From Halobacteriovorax sp. DA5 (GTDB taxonomy: Bacteria > Bdellovibrionota > Bacteriovoracia > Bacteriovoracales > Bacteriovoracaceae), in NCBI RefSeq assembly GCF_002903145.1, contig NZ_PPDJ01000002.1, forward strand, positions 558,001 to 622,000: 64,000 nt of DNA, written 5' to 3'. The notes under the pieces are model-generated. The model made no database searches and was not told the origin of the DNA. It saw only the letters and a list, made by a program, of their open reading frames with translations. Of this stretch, positions 55,362-64,000 are shown in pieces (within the stretch, counting starts at the first letter, position 1; each line of letters begins with the position of its first letter). A program made the translations under genes and the position numbers.

Positions 55362-56765
55362 ATGGCAAAGAAATCACAATTTGAATTACACGAATCAAGA
55401 CTTGGTACAACTGACGACAGTGGACACAGAGTCTTCCTGTTCCCTGAAGAAGTTAAAGGGATCTGGAAAACCAGGCGTGAGATATTCTATTGGTTTCTTA
55501 TTTTTGTCTATCTAGTCTTGCCGTGGATATATATTCAAGGAGAACAAATGATTCTCCTTAATATCCCGGCCAGAGAATTTTCATTCTTTACATACAAATT
55601 TTATGCCCACAATGCGCCTATTTTAATATTTGTGATACTCGGTTTTCTTTTCTTTATCGGGTTTATCACAAGTATTTTTGGGCGCGTTTGGTGTGGTTGG
55701 GCATGTCCACAAACAGTCTTCATTTCATCAATTTTCCTCAAGCTCGAGGCCCTAATTGAAGGAAAGCCAAGAGCGAGAAAGAAACTTGCAGAAGGCCCTT
55801 GGACAAAAGAGAAACTTATTAAAAAATCTCTTAAGTGGATTGCTTTTCTTGCAGTCTCACTACATATCTCACATACATTTTTGGGATATTTCGTAGGTAC
55901 TCATCACCTACTATCAATAAGTTTTCAAAACCCAGCTGAGAACTTCACACTATTTACGATCATGCTTCTCATCACAACAATTGTCCTTCTAGACTTTGGT
56001 TGGTTTAGAGAGCAATTTTGTATTATCGCTTGTCCATATGGAAGAATGCAGTCTGTAATTATGGATGAGAACTCACTAGCAATTCTTTACGATGAAAGAC
56101 GTGGAGAACCAAGACGTCAGCCAGGAATGAAACCTGAAGAGCATGGTGATTGTATCAACTGCTATGCTTGTGTAAAGGCCTGTCCAACAGGAATTGATAT
56201 CAGACGAGGTGTTCAACTAGAATGTATCGCTTGTACAAACTGTATTGATGCATGTGACGACATCATGTTAAAAACGAATCGCCCGACAGGACTCATTCGT
56301 TACGACACTCAAAGTAATATTGAAGGAAAAGGGCGCCATATTTTCTCAATTCGAAATATTAGCTACCTAGTTGTTCTAATTGGTCTACTAATTGGATTTG
56401 TTTATAGTGTTTCAATGTCACAAGGAATCACAACAACAGTCCTTAGAGGTCCAGGAACACCATTTACAGTAAGTTCACCAACGACAACAAGAAACCACTT
56501 TCATATTGTAATTGAACAAAGTGGTGAGATTGTTGAAAGAAATATTGAAATTGCAGTTGAAGGGATTAAAGAAGGCTCTTACGAAATGAAGATGCCCAGA
56601 AATCCATTCATCTTCAAATCAAACCACGAAAGGAAAATTGTCTTCATTGTTTTTAATAATGATGTACTAACTAACGGAAGCTTAAAGTTTAATTTCATTA
56701 TAAAAGATCTCGACACAAATGAAGAGATCATAAAAGAGGCGGTTTTAGTTGGACCAACTAAGTAG
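55362..56765 (+). CDS. ccoG: CcoG/RdxA/FixG ferredoxin-type protein
   Basis: The 467-residue product is a polyferredoxin-like membrane protein: FGRVWCGWACPQTVF and IIACPYGRMQ flank helices, and GDCINCYACVKACPTGIDIR with CIACTNCIDACD give two 4Fe-4S binding clusters. CcoG (RdxA) reduces copper for CcoI and CcoN assembly. The C-terminal 130 residues form an Ig-like domain (FxG C-terminus). The ATG at 55362 is preferred over a TTG 15 bases upstream. It is the fourth structural gene of the operon, 24 bases after ccoP. Confidence 0.9.
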   Translation: MAKKSQFELHESRLGTTDDSGHRVFLFPEEVKGIWKTRREIFYWFLIFVYLVLPWIYIQGEQMILLNIPAREFSFFTYKFYAHNAPILIFVILGFLFFIGFITSIFGRVWCGWACPQTVFISSIFLKLEALIEGKPRARKKLAEGPWTKEKLIKKSLKWIAFLAVSLHISHTFLGYFVGTHHLLSISFQNPAENFTLFTIMLLITTIVLLDFGWFREQFCIIACPYGRMQSVIMDENSLAILYDERRGEPRRQPGMKPEEHGDCINCYACVKACPTGIDIRRGVQLECIACTNCIDACDDIMLKTNRPTGLIRYDTQSNIEGKGRHIFSIRNISYLVVLIGLLIGFVYSVSMSQGITTTVLRGPGTPFTVSSPTTTRNHFHIVIEQSGEIVERNIEIAVEGIKEGSYEMKMPRNPFIFKSNHERKIVFIVFNNDVLTNGSLKFNFIIKDLDTNEEIIKEAVLVGPTK

Positions 56766-57462
56766 TCTGCAGGGAATTTCACCTTACGTAATCATAAGCG
56801 CAGGTCTGACAATGGGACTTGTTGCAAATTTCCACTGTGTGGGAATGTGTGGTGGAATTACTATGGCCGTCTCTAAGTCCTTTAGTCAAAATATGTCCTA
56901 CCAAGTAGGCAGACTATTGGGCTACATGGCCACAGCACTGGTTATTCCGGTGCTTGGCTTTACAATCCTTGATATAAAATCAAATCCATACCTCATGCTC
57001 TTTTCAGGGCTAAGTATTGGATTGATCTTAATCTGGATGGGACTTAAAAGACTTTTTAAATTTTCAAATTTCAAATTAGCTCAAATAGTCTCTCAAAAAT
57101 TACACAATCTAAATGCAAGGCTTTGGCCAAAGATATCAAAGAAAGTAGGAAATAAACCTCACCTCTTTAATTTTTCAATTGGAGGTATTAGTGTTCTACT
57201 TCCATGTGGGCTATTATGGGCGATGTTAGCACTTGCAATAAGTGCGGCCTCTCCAACACTTGCGGCACTCTTTGTGTTCTTCTTTTGGCTAGGAACACTA
57301 CCAGGACTTCTCCTTGGGCCAAGTGCGATTAGGAAAATAAAATTTCCAACTCGTATTCAAGCTGGAGTCCCTTACTTATTTTTAATTATTGGAACTGCCA
57401 CAATTGTCTATCGTGTGTATATGATGTGGAGTCCAGCGGCAGGAGCGCCAACATGTCACTAA
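56749..57462 (+). CDS. SafE/TauE-type membrane protein in the cco operon
   Basis: The 237-residue product has about six membrane helices and the motif FHCVGMCGGI near its N-terminus, found in SafE/TauE and DsbD-like transporters that accompany cco genes. The cysteines (HCVGMC) suggest metal or thiol chemistry; a copper-supply role is plausible. It starts at TTG, preceded by AGAGGCGG, and overlaps the end of ccoG by 17 bases. GGISVLLPCGLLWA is a second conserved helix with a Pro-Cys motif. Confidence 0.78.
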   Translation: MDQLSSLQGISPYVIISAGLTMGLVANFHCVGMCGGITMAVSKSFSQNMSYQVGRLLGYMATALVIPVLGFTILDIKSNPYLMLFSGLSIGLILIWMGLKRLFKFSNFKLAQIVSQKLHNLNARLWPKISKKVGNKPHLFNFSIGGISVLLPCGLLWAMLALAISAASPTLAALFVFFFWLGTLPGLLLGPSAIRKIKFPTRIQAGVPYLFLIIGTATIVYRVYMMWSPAAGAPTCH

Positions 57463-57584
57463 AAAAAATGATCACAAAATTCTTTCAAGACCCAGAATAC
57501 TATGCATTTAACTTTCTGATCTTTACAGTCATCATCTTATTTCCATGTCTACTAGTTGCTTTAACTATTAAATACTGGTCTTAG
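57453..57584 (+). CDS. 43-residue single-pass membrane protein ending the cco operon
   Basis: A short ORF starts at ATG 57453 inside the end of the SafE-type gene (10-base overlap), with AGGAG 7 bases ahead, and ends at TAG 57582-57584. The product has one hydrophobic helix (FLIFTVIILFPCLLVALTI) between a basic amphipathic N-terminus and a short tail. The strong ribosome binding site and overlap argue for a real gene in the operon. It may be an assembly or stability factor like CcoS or CcoQ; I know no named family that fits it. Confidence 0.6.
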   Translation: MSLKKMITKFFQDPEYYAFNFLIFTVIILFPCLLVALTIKYWS

Positions 57585-57606
57585 TAAACGTATCCAATAC
57601 ATATAT

Positions 57607-60600
57607 TTATGGAATGACTGTGTAGTCAATGCTACCGACTCCACCATTACGACTAGCATCGGCACCAAGACCACCTGATGCGTCAGCTAAACCGAGCCAA
57701 TTATTCGTTCCACAATTTACATGGATGCGACCACCACCGCCACCTGAACCGCGGAAGCCAGTCGTATTTGATCCACCAATTGTTGATATATTTCCACTAC
57801 CATCACAAGTAAGGCCCTTTACATAAACCGAACCACCAGCACCAGAGCCACCTGTTGCACCAGAGAGATTTCCGTTAACACCATTTGAATCGACTGCAGC
57901 GGAGATATTTACATTAGCATCTGAAACTAACCAGATGACACCACCACCAGCACCACCACTGTAATCTCCCGAGTCATCACTTCCACCACCAGAGCCCGGA
58001 GTATTTGGCTCAGTTGCACTACCATATGTAATTCCACTATTGGTACAATAACCATCACCACCGGCACCAGCGTGTCCTCCCGCTCCGGCCGGATTATTTC
58101 CACTAGAACAGGCAAGTCCACCTGCCACTCCATATCCATTATGACCAATTCGGCCAGGAAGCTCCCCTTTACCAAGAGAAGAAATAGAAGCATTCACATT
58201 AATATCACCAACAGCGTAGACATCAGGAAGACCAGCTTCAACAGCTCCATCAAAAGTGACAACACCACCTGAATGGATTTGAGAAATATCCTTACTTGCA
58301 GAAATTAAACTAGAAGTTGCTGTTGAGAAATTCCCACTAATATCAAAACCTACATCAGTATTATTTCCATAAACTCTAAGAGTCATCGCTGTATCAAGAA
58401 TAAAGTTTCCGGCACCAGTAAAGCTTTGTACACCACCTAGAGTTAGGTCGTTACTAACGGTACAAGTTGAGGCAAAGTCACCTGTTGTACAAATTGAGTC
58501 CTGATCCATTAATGATACATAGAATGAACCTTCATCAATTCCACGATCATTATTTTTCATATCAATTGTTCCACCATATTGATAGACACCACTAATGTCT
58601 GTCATCGTAATAGCAATTCGACCCGCGCCACCATGTCCACTTGAAGATCCACTTGCAGAACCACCTTGAGCGGCCATTGATCCATTTCCAGTAATTGAAC
58701 CAGTGTTGATCCAAATTGAACCACCAGAACCACCTGAACCATAGTTTCCTGATATATAAGTACCATTCCCACCATTAGATAAAATAGCGCCCGTAAAATT
58801 TGTTAGGTTTGAAATAGAAAACTTAACGGCACCACCACCGTCACCACCGGCAGCATGAGCATGACGTCCACCACCAGAACCGAAATCAGTTGGTGCAGTT
58901 TCATCTCCATAAAGACTACCCCAAGTGTTGGCACTATAACCTTGGCCACCAATACTTCCGTAACTAGCAGCACCGCCATGATTATTTCCACCACTAGAGT
59001 CTTTACCTCCACCAGGTCCAGATGTACTCGTATAACCTCTTTGTGAAACATCAACTGTTCCTGCAAGATCGAGATTTGTTGCAATAAAATCTGCAAGGTT
59101 AACCTTCATCGTGGCACCGGCTTCAATCGTTGCATTTCCAGAAATATCAAAAGTGTACTTGTCACGATTTTGAGATTGAATCGTTGCACCAGATTTTACA
59201 AGCAGATCTCCAGTAACGTTAATATTTGTAGCGCTATCATAGAGATAAATATCATTATTTATAGTTAAGTTACCTGCAAAGAGATCACTCGGTAGCCATT
59301 TGGCATTGTTAATTTCACAAGTCGTTCCACTTGTTCCAACATCACAGAATTGGTCTAATGTTGTATAAGCTAAATATAAAGTTCCAAAATCACCTGGATG
59401 AGTTGAAGTACCAGGCCCATAGTTGAATATTCCAGAAAATGTATTACTTGAAGTAGTGATATCAACTGATAAGCGACCACCTGATCCTGAACCAGCACCA
59501 CGTCCACCAGAGTTACCACCTTTGGCCTGAATATCTCCTGTACCAGTAAAGCTTGTGTTAGCAGTAATCCAAACGGAACCACCCGCACCACCACCACCAG
59601 CGTAAATACTTGCACCTGCACCAGCATTTCCGTCGGCCTTAATCTCACCATCGACATTAACAGTATCAGCAATAATTTTGATGGCACCACCACCATTTCC
59701 ACCTCGGTAATTTCCAGATGAACCACCACCTGAACCAAAAGTGATTGGAGCAGTTAAGCTACCATATGGACTATTACCACCAGCAGTTGATGTTGCGTTT
59801 TCACCATTACCACCATTTCCACCGTGCGCCCCGCCCCCAGCTTCATCATTACTATTTGTGAGTCCAGGCGATGGCCCAAAACCTTCTTCAAGGCGATTTC
59901 TAGAACCATAGTAACCGAGTCCAACAGCACTTATTAGGCCACCAGATTGAAGATCAAAAGCAGATGTTTCAAGAAGAGATAGGTTCGCATTAATTGATGA
60001 TCCATTCGCAATTGTTATGGCCGTGTCGGCCGCAATTGAAATCGATCGAAGATATTCTGTATAAGAAATACTTGAGCCAGCTTGAAGGCTTAGACTTCCA
60101 GTTAAATCGATTGAGAAATTTCCATTATGGCCTTGAATTGCAAGCCCTGCACTTGGAGATAGAATAAGATTCGCACCAGTAAGAGAAATATTATTTCCTA
60201 ATGGCTTAGTTGCAGCAATTGTACAAGTAGTTGCAAAATTACCACTATCACAAATAGCATCATTAGTTGAAAGTCCTAAGTGAAATGTTCCAGGGCCTCC
60301 GTGCTTACTACTAGAGCCACCATTAGTATTAACAACACCTGTTAGGTTATAGTTGCTACCTGCAAGTTCAATTGAAAGCCTTCCACCAGAACCACTACCA
60401 CTTCCGTAGTAATACAATTTACCTTCACCACCAGAAACAAGAATATTTCCACTACCAATAATTGAATTGGCCGCTTGAATCCAAACAGAACCTCCGGCAC
60501 CACCACCTGAAGCATAAATAGAAGTAGTTGCTCCGTCATTTCCTTGTGCCAGGATATTACCATTTAGAATAATATCGTTGGCCACAATCTTAATGGCCCC

Positions 60601-63600
60601 ACCACCATTACCACCAGAAATATTCTTAGAAGCTCCACCACCTGAACCATAGTCAACAGGATTAGTTTCACTACCATATGGAGATTGTCCACCTAGCGTT
60701 GCTGCGCCTTCTCCGTTTCCACCAACAGAGGCGTGAGCACCACCACCAGCTTCATCTGTATTATTTGAAAGTCCAGGAGAGATCCCAAATCCTTCTTGAT
60801 AACCAAGACCGGCACCACGATAACCAAGCCCTTTTGCATTGAGGCTTGATCCTGCTTGAAGTTCAAGTGTTTGGGCCTCAAGATTTGTGAGATTAGCTAG
60901 AACCATTGCATTTGCTTCTAATGTCACATTTCCATCTGCAAGCAGTTCAATACCACGAGCATTGGCAATATATGTAATACGAGAATTTGGCTTAAGAGTT
61001 AAGTTACCAGTTAGATCAACTGCGATACCAGGGTTAAGGCCATCAACAGAAAGCGAGACACTATCTGCGATCTCTAAGTTATTTGCAGTAATCGTATAGT
61101 TTGCACCAATCGTCTTATTTTCATTTATATAACAAGTTGAAACCAGATCACCACTATCACAAATTGAAGAAGGATTTCCTAGAGCTAAATAAAATGTTCC
61201 ATCTGCGGCCCTTTTCTTTCCAATACCACCTGACGTAAAAACATTTCCAGAGAAGTCATAAGAAGAACCATTATACTCAATGGCAATTCGGCCACCAGAA
61301 CCACTTCCTGCACCAAAGCTATAAACCTTACCAGCACCACCAGCAGCAGTAATCATCCCCGATCCAGTAAAAGAATTGCTTACTTGAAGCCAGATTGAAC
61401 CACCAGCTCCACCACCTGCCGCATAGATTGAGCCAGAAGCACCGTCTGTACCATTGGCCGTTAATGAGCCATTAACCGTTAGATTATCTGTAATAATTTT
61501 AATGGCACCACCACCATCTCCACCATCGTAACCATTTGATGCCCCAGCACTAGAACCATATTCAATTGGAGCACTAGCTACACCGTAGATAACGCTACCA
61601 CCAGCTGTTGAAGCATTCTCTCCGTTTTCTCCAACAGAAGCGTGGCCTCCACCACCTGATTCGTCAGTACCATTGCCTAAACCTGCAGATGGCCCCTTCC
61701 CATCAGCACCACCATCACGTCCACCAGTGTATCCTCGACCATCTAGATTAATCGCACCACCAGTTTGGATATCAATAGATGTGGCCGTAAGTTCTGTTAT
61801 ATTGGCCGCAAGTGTTGCGCCAGATTCAATCACAAGATTACTTCCAATATTAAGTTCAATACTTGTAGCATCAGGAGTTTGAACAAGAGCACCACTTTGA
61901 AGAGTTAAGTTTCCTAAAATCGTATAAGTTACATTGGCCATGAGTGTTTGAGTATCATTGATATAACACGTTGTTAGAACATCACCGCCACCACTACAAT
62001 TTGGATAAATATTTGGGATATTTACATAGGCCGTTCCCTCTGCAACTCCACGTCCAGCAAGGTGGCTAACATTTGCATTAACAGTTGCCTGATTTGCAAT
62101 AATAGAAATTCGTCCTCCAGCACCATTGGCAGCGGAGTTGGTATGACCAGAAGTTCCACCAGTTGCCGTTAGTGTTGCAGCTAAAATTAAGTTATCAGCA
62201 GTTAGCCAAATTGAACCACCTGCACCACCACCTGAGATATCACTATTTTCTTGGCCATTGCCACCATTAGCAGAAATTGTTCCAGAAATTTCTAAAGTAT
62301 TTGTAACGCTTAACTTAACGGCACCACCACCGCTTCCACCAATACGTGAACCACCAGCACCTCCACCTGAACCATAATCGACAGGAGCACTGATTGAACC
62401 ATATGCAGGAGCACCGGCCGTCCCTGCGTTACCATTGAAACCATCTGTAGCATGACCACCGCCACCACCATTATCATCTGTTCCAATACCGCCAGCAGGT
62501 CCTCCACCATTGCCCATAGCACGACCACCAAAGTAGCCTTTACTATTTACATTAATGGTACCAGTGATCGTTGCATTAGAAATAGTTGAATCTGAAATAT
62601 TAGCGTTTAGCGTTCCGGCCATATTAAAATTATTAGCAACAATATTACTAATGGCCGTCATTGCATCCATTGATAAAAGCCCACCAGTAGCAATTGTGAA
62701 ATCTCCGCCAGCATTATTAAAAGTGAAGTCAGAGTCAAGGCCCTTAACACTTACGTTTCCGGTTGTATCAATTGTTAAATTTCCGCTTGTGAGATTTATG
62801 TCACCACCGATAACTTTAGAAGTATTGATAATACATGTTGAAGAAAAATTTCCACTATCACAAAGTTGGTCATTGCTTGTAAGACCTAAATAGAAGCTAC
62901 CATCTGATGCGCGAGTACCGACACTTCCGCCAGAAACACCAATGGTTCCATTAAATGTATAAACACCAGTGTTTTGATAAATTGCTACTCGTCCAGCTGC
63001 TCCAGCACCTGTCCCTTGTGCACCATCGATTGCACCAGCAGATCCACCATTAACAGAAACACTACCGCCACCAGTAATTGTATTTTGAGAAATAATCCAT
63101 AGCGACCCACCAGAGCCACCAGCTCCTTGGTCACAACAAGTTTGAACACCTGCTCCACCTTGAGCAAGTATATTTCCATCAATATTTAAATTTGTTGTTA
63201 TTATTTTTACGACACCACCACCGGCACCACCTGATTGATCATCACCAGCACCACCGCCAGAACCGAAATCAACAGGTTCAGTTCTTGAACCATAAACAGT
63301 TGTCCCACCACTTGAGCGGCCATCTCCACCAGCTCCAGCGTGTCCAGCACCACCTGGATCAGCACTTGTATTTGAATGTCCTAGACCACCTGAAGGCCCA
63401 CTTCCATTTGCAGCACCACTTGCTCCACCAGCATAACCTTTACTTGAAACATCAATACTTGCACCTGCCTGGATATCAAGAGTAGTTGTACTTAGAAGAG
63501 TTAGGTTTGCAGAAATTTTTCCACCAGATTCAATTGTGACATTTCCATCAACTTGCATAATTATTTTTTCAAGAGCATTTGAAGAGATGTCTCCACCACT

Positions 63601-64000
63601 TTGAATAACGAGATTACCTGGAATATAAATGACTGTTGAATCCGCCATTGTTTGTAGATCATTTACATAACAAGTTGTGTTTACATCTCCTCCACCTGAA
63701 CAAACAAGGCCAGTTCCAGATGAAGCGATTGCTGCTGTTGTGAATGTCTGGGCCTGCTGCCCGATCGTATTATTTGAAGTATCAATATAACAAACCGTTA
63801 AACTATATTGAGTCGAAGGATTAAGTGACGATATATTTTGAGTTAAGTTTGTATTACCAAAGTCAATTCCTGCAGAACAATCACTAGGGGCAATTGCTCC
63901 CGTCACAAGGTGATACTTATATGTTTGTAGATTTGTTGTATTGATAACAGCGTAGCTTAAAGCAATATCATAACTATTAATTGTATCGAGATTTAGTGAG
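57607..64000 (-). CDS. Giant glycine-rich seven-module surface protein (partial, 5' end missing)
   Basis: The minus-strand frame is open from 57607 to the right edge without a stop, so the N-terminus lies outside the window; an internal GTG at 63906 is not needed as a start. At least 2,130 residues are present. After a fibronectin/Ig-like stretch (LNPSTQYSLTVCYIDT) come seven modules of about 285-300 residues. Each opens with a cysteine pair (CSGGGDVNTTC, CDSGNFSSTC and so on, near 63690, 62850, 61980, 61145, 60240, 59335 and 58475), then beta-helix-like strands (GNLTI-x-SGATI), a glycine-rich core (YGSGGGA, GGDGGGAIKI, GGGAGGSIWL, GSGGRIAI) and FYL. This suggests a long, right-handed beta-solenoid adhesin or sheath protein. 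It converges with the cco operon. Confidence 0.75.
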   Translation of the reverse strand, partial: SLNLDTINSYDIALSYAVINTTNLQTYKYHLVTGAIAPSDCSAGIDFGNTNLTQNISSLNPSTQYSLTVCYIDTSNNTIGQQAQTFTTAAIASSGTGLVCSGGGDVNTTCYVNDLQTMADSTVIYIPGNLVIQSGGDISSNALEKIIMQVDGNVTIESGGKISANLTLLSTTTLDIQAGASIDVSSKGYAGGASGAANGSGPSGGLGHSNTSADPGGAGHAGAGGDGRSSGGTTVYGSRTEPVDFGSGGGAGDDQSGGAGGGVVKIITTNLNIDGNILAQGGAGVQTCCDQGAGGSGGSLWIISQNTITGGGSVSVNGGSAGAIDGAQGTGAGAAGRVAIYQNTGVYTFNGTIGVSGGSVGTRASDGSFYLGLTSNDQLCDSGNFSSTCIINTSKVIGGDINLTSGNLTIDTTGNVSVKGLDSDFTFNNAGGDFTIATGGLLSMDAMTAISNIVANNFNMAGTLNANISDSTISNATITGTINVNSKGYFGGRAMGNGGGPAGGIGTDDNGGGGGHATDGFNGNAGTAGAPAYGSISAPVDYGSGGGAGGSRIGGSGGGAVKLSVTNTLEISGTISANGGNGQENSDISGGGAGGSIWLTADNLILAATLTATGGTSGHTNSAANGAGGRISIIANQATVNANVSHLAGRGVAEGTAYVNIPNIYPNCSGGGDVLTTCYINDTQTLMANVTYTILGNLTLQSGALVQTPDATSIELNIGSNLVIESGATLAANITELTATSIDIQTGGAINLDGRGYTGGRDGGADGKGPSAGLGNGTDESGGGGHASVGENGENASTAGGSVIYGVASAPIEYGSSAGASNGYDGGDGGGAIKIITDNLTVNGSLTANGTDGASGSIYAAGGGAGGSIWLQVSNSFTGSGMITAAGGAGKVYSFGAGSGSGGRIAIEYNGSSYDFSGNVFTSGGIGKKRAADGTFYLALGNPSSICDSGDLVSTCYINENKTIGANYTITANNLEIADSVSLSVDGLNPGIAVDLTGNLTLKPNSRITYIANARGIELLADGNVTLEANAMVLANLTNLEAQTLELQAGSSLNAKGLGYRGAGLGYQEGFGISPGLSNNTDEAGGGAHASVGGNGEGAATLGGQSPYGSETNPVDYGSGGGASKNISGGNGGGAIKIVANDIILNGNILAQGNDGATTSIYASGGGAGGSVWIQAANSIIGSGNILVSGGEGKLYYYGSGSGSGGRLSIELAGSNYNLTGVVNTNGGSSSKHGGPGTFHLGLSTNDAICDSGNFATTCTIAATKPLGNNISLTGANLILSPSAGLAIQGHNGNFSIDLTGSLSLQAGSSISYTEYLRSISIAADTAITIANGSSINANLSLLETSAFDLQSGGLISAVGLGYYGSRNRLEEGFGPSPGLTNSNDEAGGGAHGGNGGNGENATSTAGGNSPYGSLTAPITFGSGGGSSGNYRGGNGGGAIKIIADTVNVDGEIKADGNAGAGASIYAGGGGAGGSVWITANTSFTGTGDIQAKGGNSGGRGAGSGSGGRLSVDITTSSNTFSGIFNYGPGTSTHPGDFGTLYLAYTTLDQFCDVGTSGTTCEINNAKWLPSDLFAGNLTINNDIYLYDSATNINVTGDLLVKSGATIQSQNRDKYTFDISGNATIEAGATMKVNLADFIATNLDLAGTVDVSQRGYTSTSGPGGGKDSSGGNNHGGAASYGSIGGQGYSANTWGSLYGDETAPTDFGSGGGRHAHAAGGDGGGAVKFSISNLTNFTGAILSNGGNGTYISGNYGSGGSGGSIWINTGSITGNGSMAAQGGSASGSSSGHGGAGRIAITMTDISGVYQYGGTIDMKNNDRGIDEGSFYVSLMDQDSICTTGDFASTCTVSNDLTLGGVQSFTGAGNFILDTAMTLRVYGNNTDVGFDISGNFSTATSSLISASKDISQIHSGGVVTFDGAVEAGLPDVYAVGDINVNASISSLGKGELPGRIGHNGYGVAGGLACSSGNNPAGAGGHAGAGGDGYCTNSGITYGSATEPNTPGSGGGSDDSGDYSGGAGGGVIWLVSDANVNISAAVDSNGVNGNLSGATGGSGAGGSVYVKGLTCDGSGNISTIGGSNTTGFRGSGGGGGRIHVNCGTNNWLGLADASGGLGADASRNGGVGSIDYTVIP

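Noticed and set aside
63192..63485. Plus-strand His/Leu/Gln-rich open frame
   Set aside because: Shadow of the glycine-rich gene; composition follows from GGT/GGA codons on the other strand.
1..64000. tRNA or rRNA genes
   Set aside because: No cloverleaf with a TTC loop and no conserved rRNA segment was seen on either strand by eye; a tRNAscan/Infernal run would decide.

Overview
The window is about 64 kb of AT-rich DNA from a Gram-negative bacterium. Several features suggest a member of the Bdellovibrionota, most plausibly a Bacteriovorax/Halobacteriovorax-like organism: very large secreted repeat proteins, a cbb3 oxidase operon with fused CcoN and CcoO, a type III glutamine synthetase, a DUF6178 protein and many lipoprotein or signal-peptide genes. 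This assignment is an inference from gene content; no rRNA or tRNA gene is present to confirm it. No CRISPR array, prophage or complete insertion sequence was seen.

Layout. 1-6.5 kb: the start of an ABC exporter gene at the left edge, a small secreted coiled-coil protein, and a minus-strand run that reads from a secreted NxxGxxAF-repeat protein through a phytoene-desaturase-like oxidoreductase, fabG, fabZ and fabI to a secreted gluzincin. 6.6-18.4 kb: the ABC-F ATPase uup, a 2,272-residue surface protein with cadherin-like repeats and a C-terminal propeller-like region, a COG2509-type FAD enzyme and cinA. 18.4-19.4 kb: a REP-associated tyrosine transposase (RAYT) with four copies of its probable REP element, one of them inside the 3' end of cinA. 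19.4-25.9 kb: a three-gene operon for an ion-driven motor of unknown job: a 1,653-residue MotB/OmpA-like protein whose transmembrane helix and peptidoglycan-binding domain are separated by about 1,370 residues of repetitive coiled coil, a TolQ/ExbB/ZorA-like partner and a cyclic-nucleotide-binding protein. 26.2-34 kb: a giant cysteine-rich lipoprotein and a three-gene acyltransferase-like operon.

34-48.8 kb is mostly housekeeping and envelope functions: an S41-like protease, an RlmM-like methyltransferase, a large unknown secreted protein, a peroxiredoxin-glutaredoxin fusion, glutamine synthetase III, a phosphopantetheinyl transferase, an M61 peptidase, an A-type Fe-S carrier homologue lacking its C-terminal cysteines next to a LysR regulator, and a DUF6178 protein. 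49-57.6 kb is an FNR-type regulator followed by a compact cbb3 oxidase operon (ccoI, ccoS, ccoN-O fusion, ccoQ, single-haem ccoP, ccoG, a SafE-type membrane protein and a 43-residue membrane protein). 57.6-64 kb is a glycine-rich surface protein made of seven modules of about 290 residues; it runs off the right edge.

The strongest candidate for an undescribed system is the motor operon at 19.4-25.9 kb. The REP/RAYT locus, the acyltransferase operon and the seven-module glycine-rich protein are the next most interesting.
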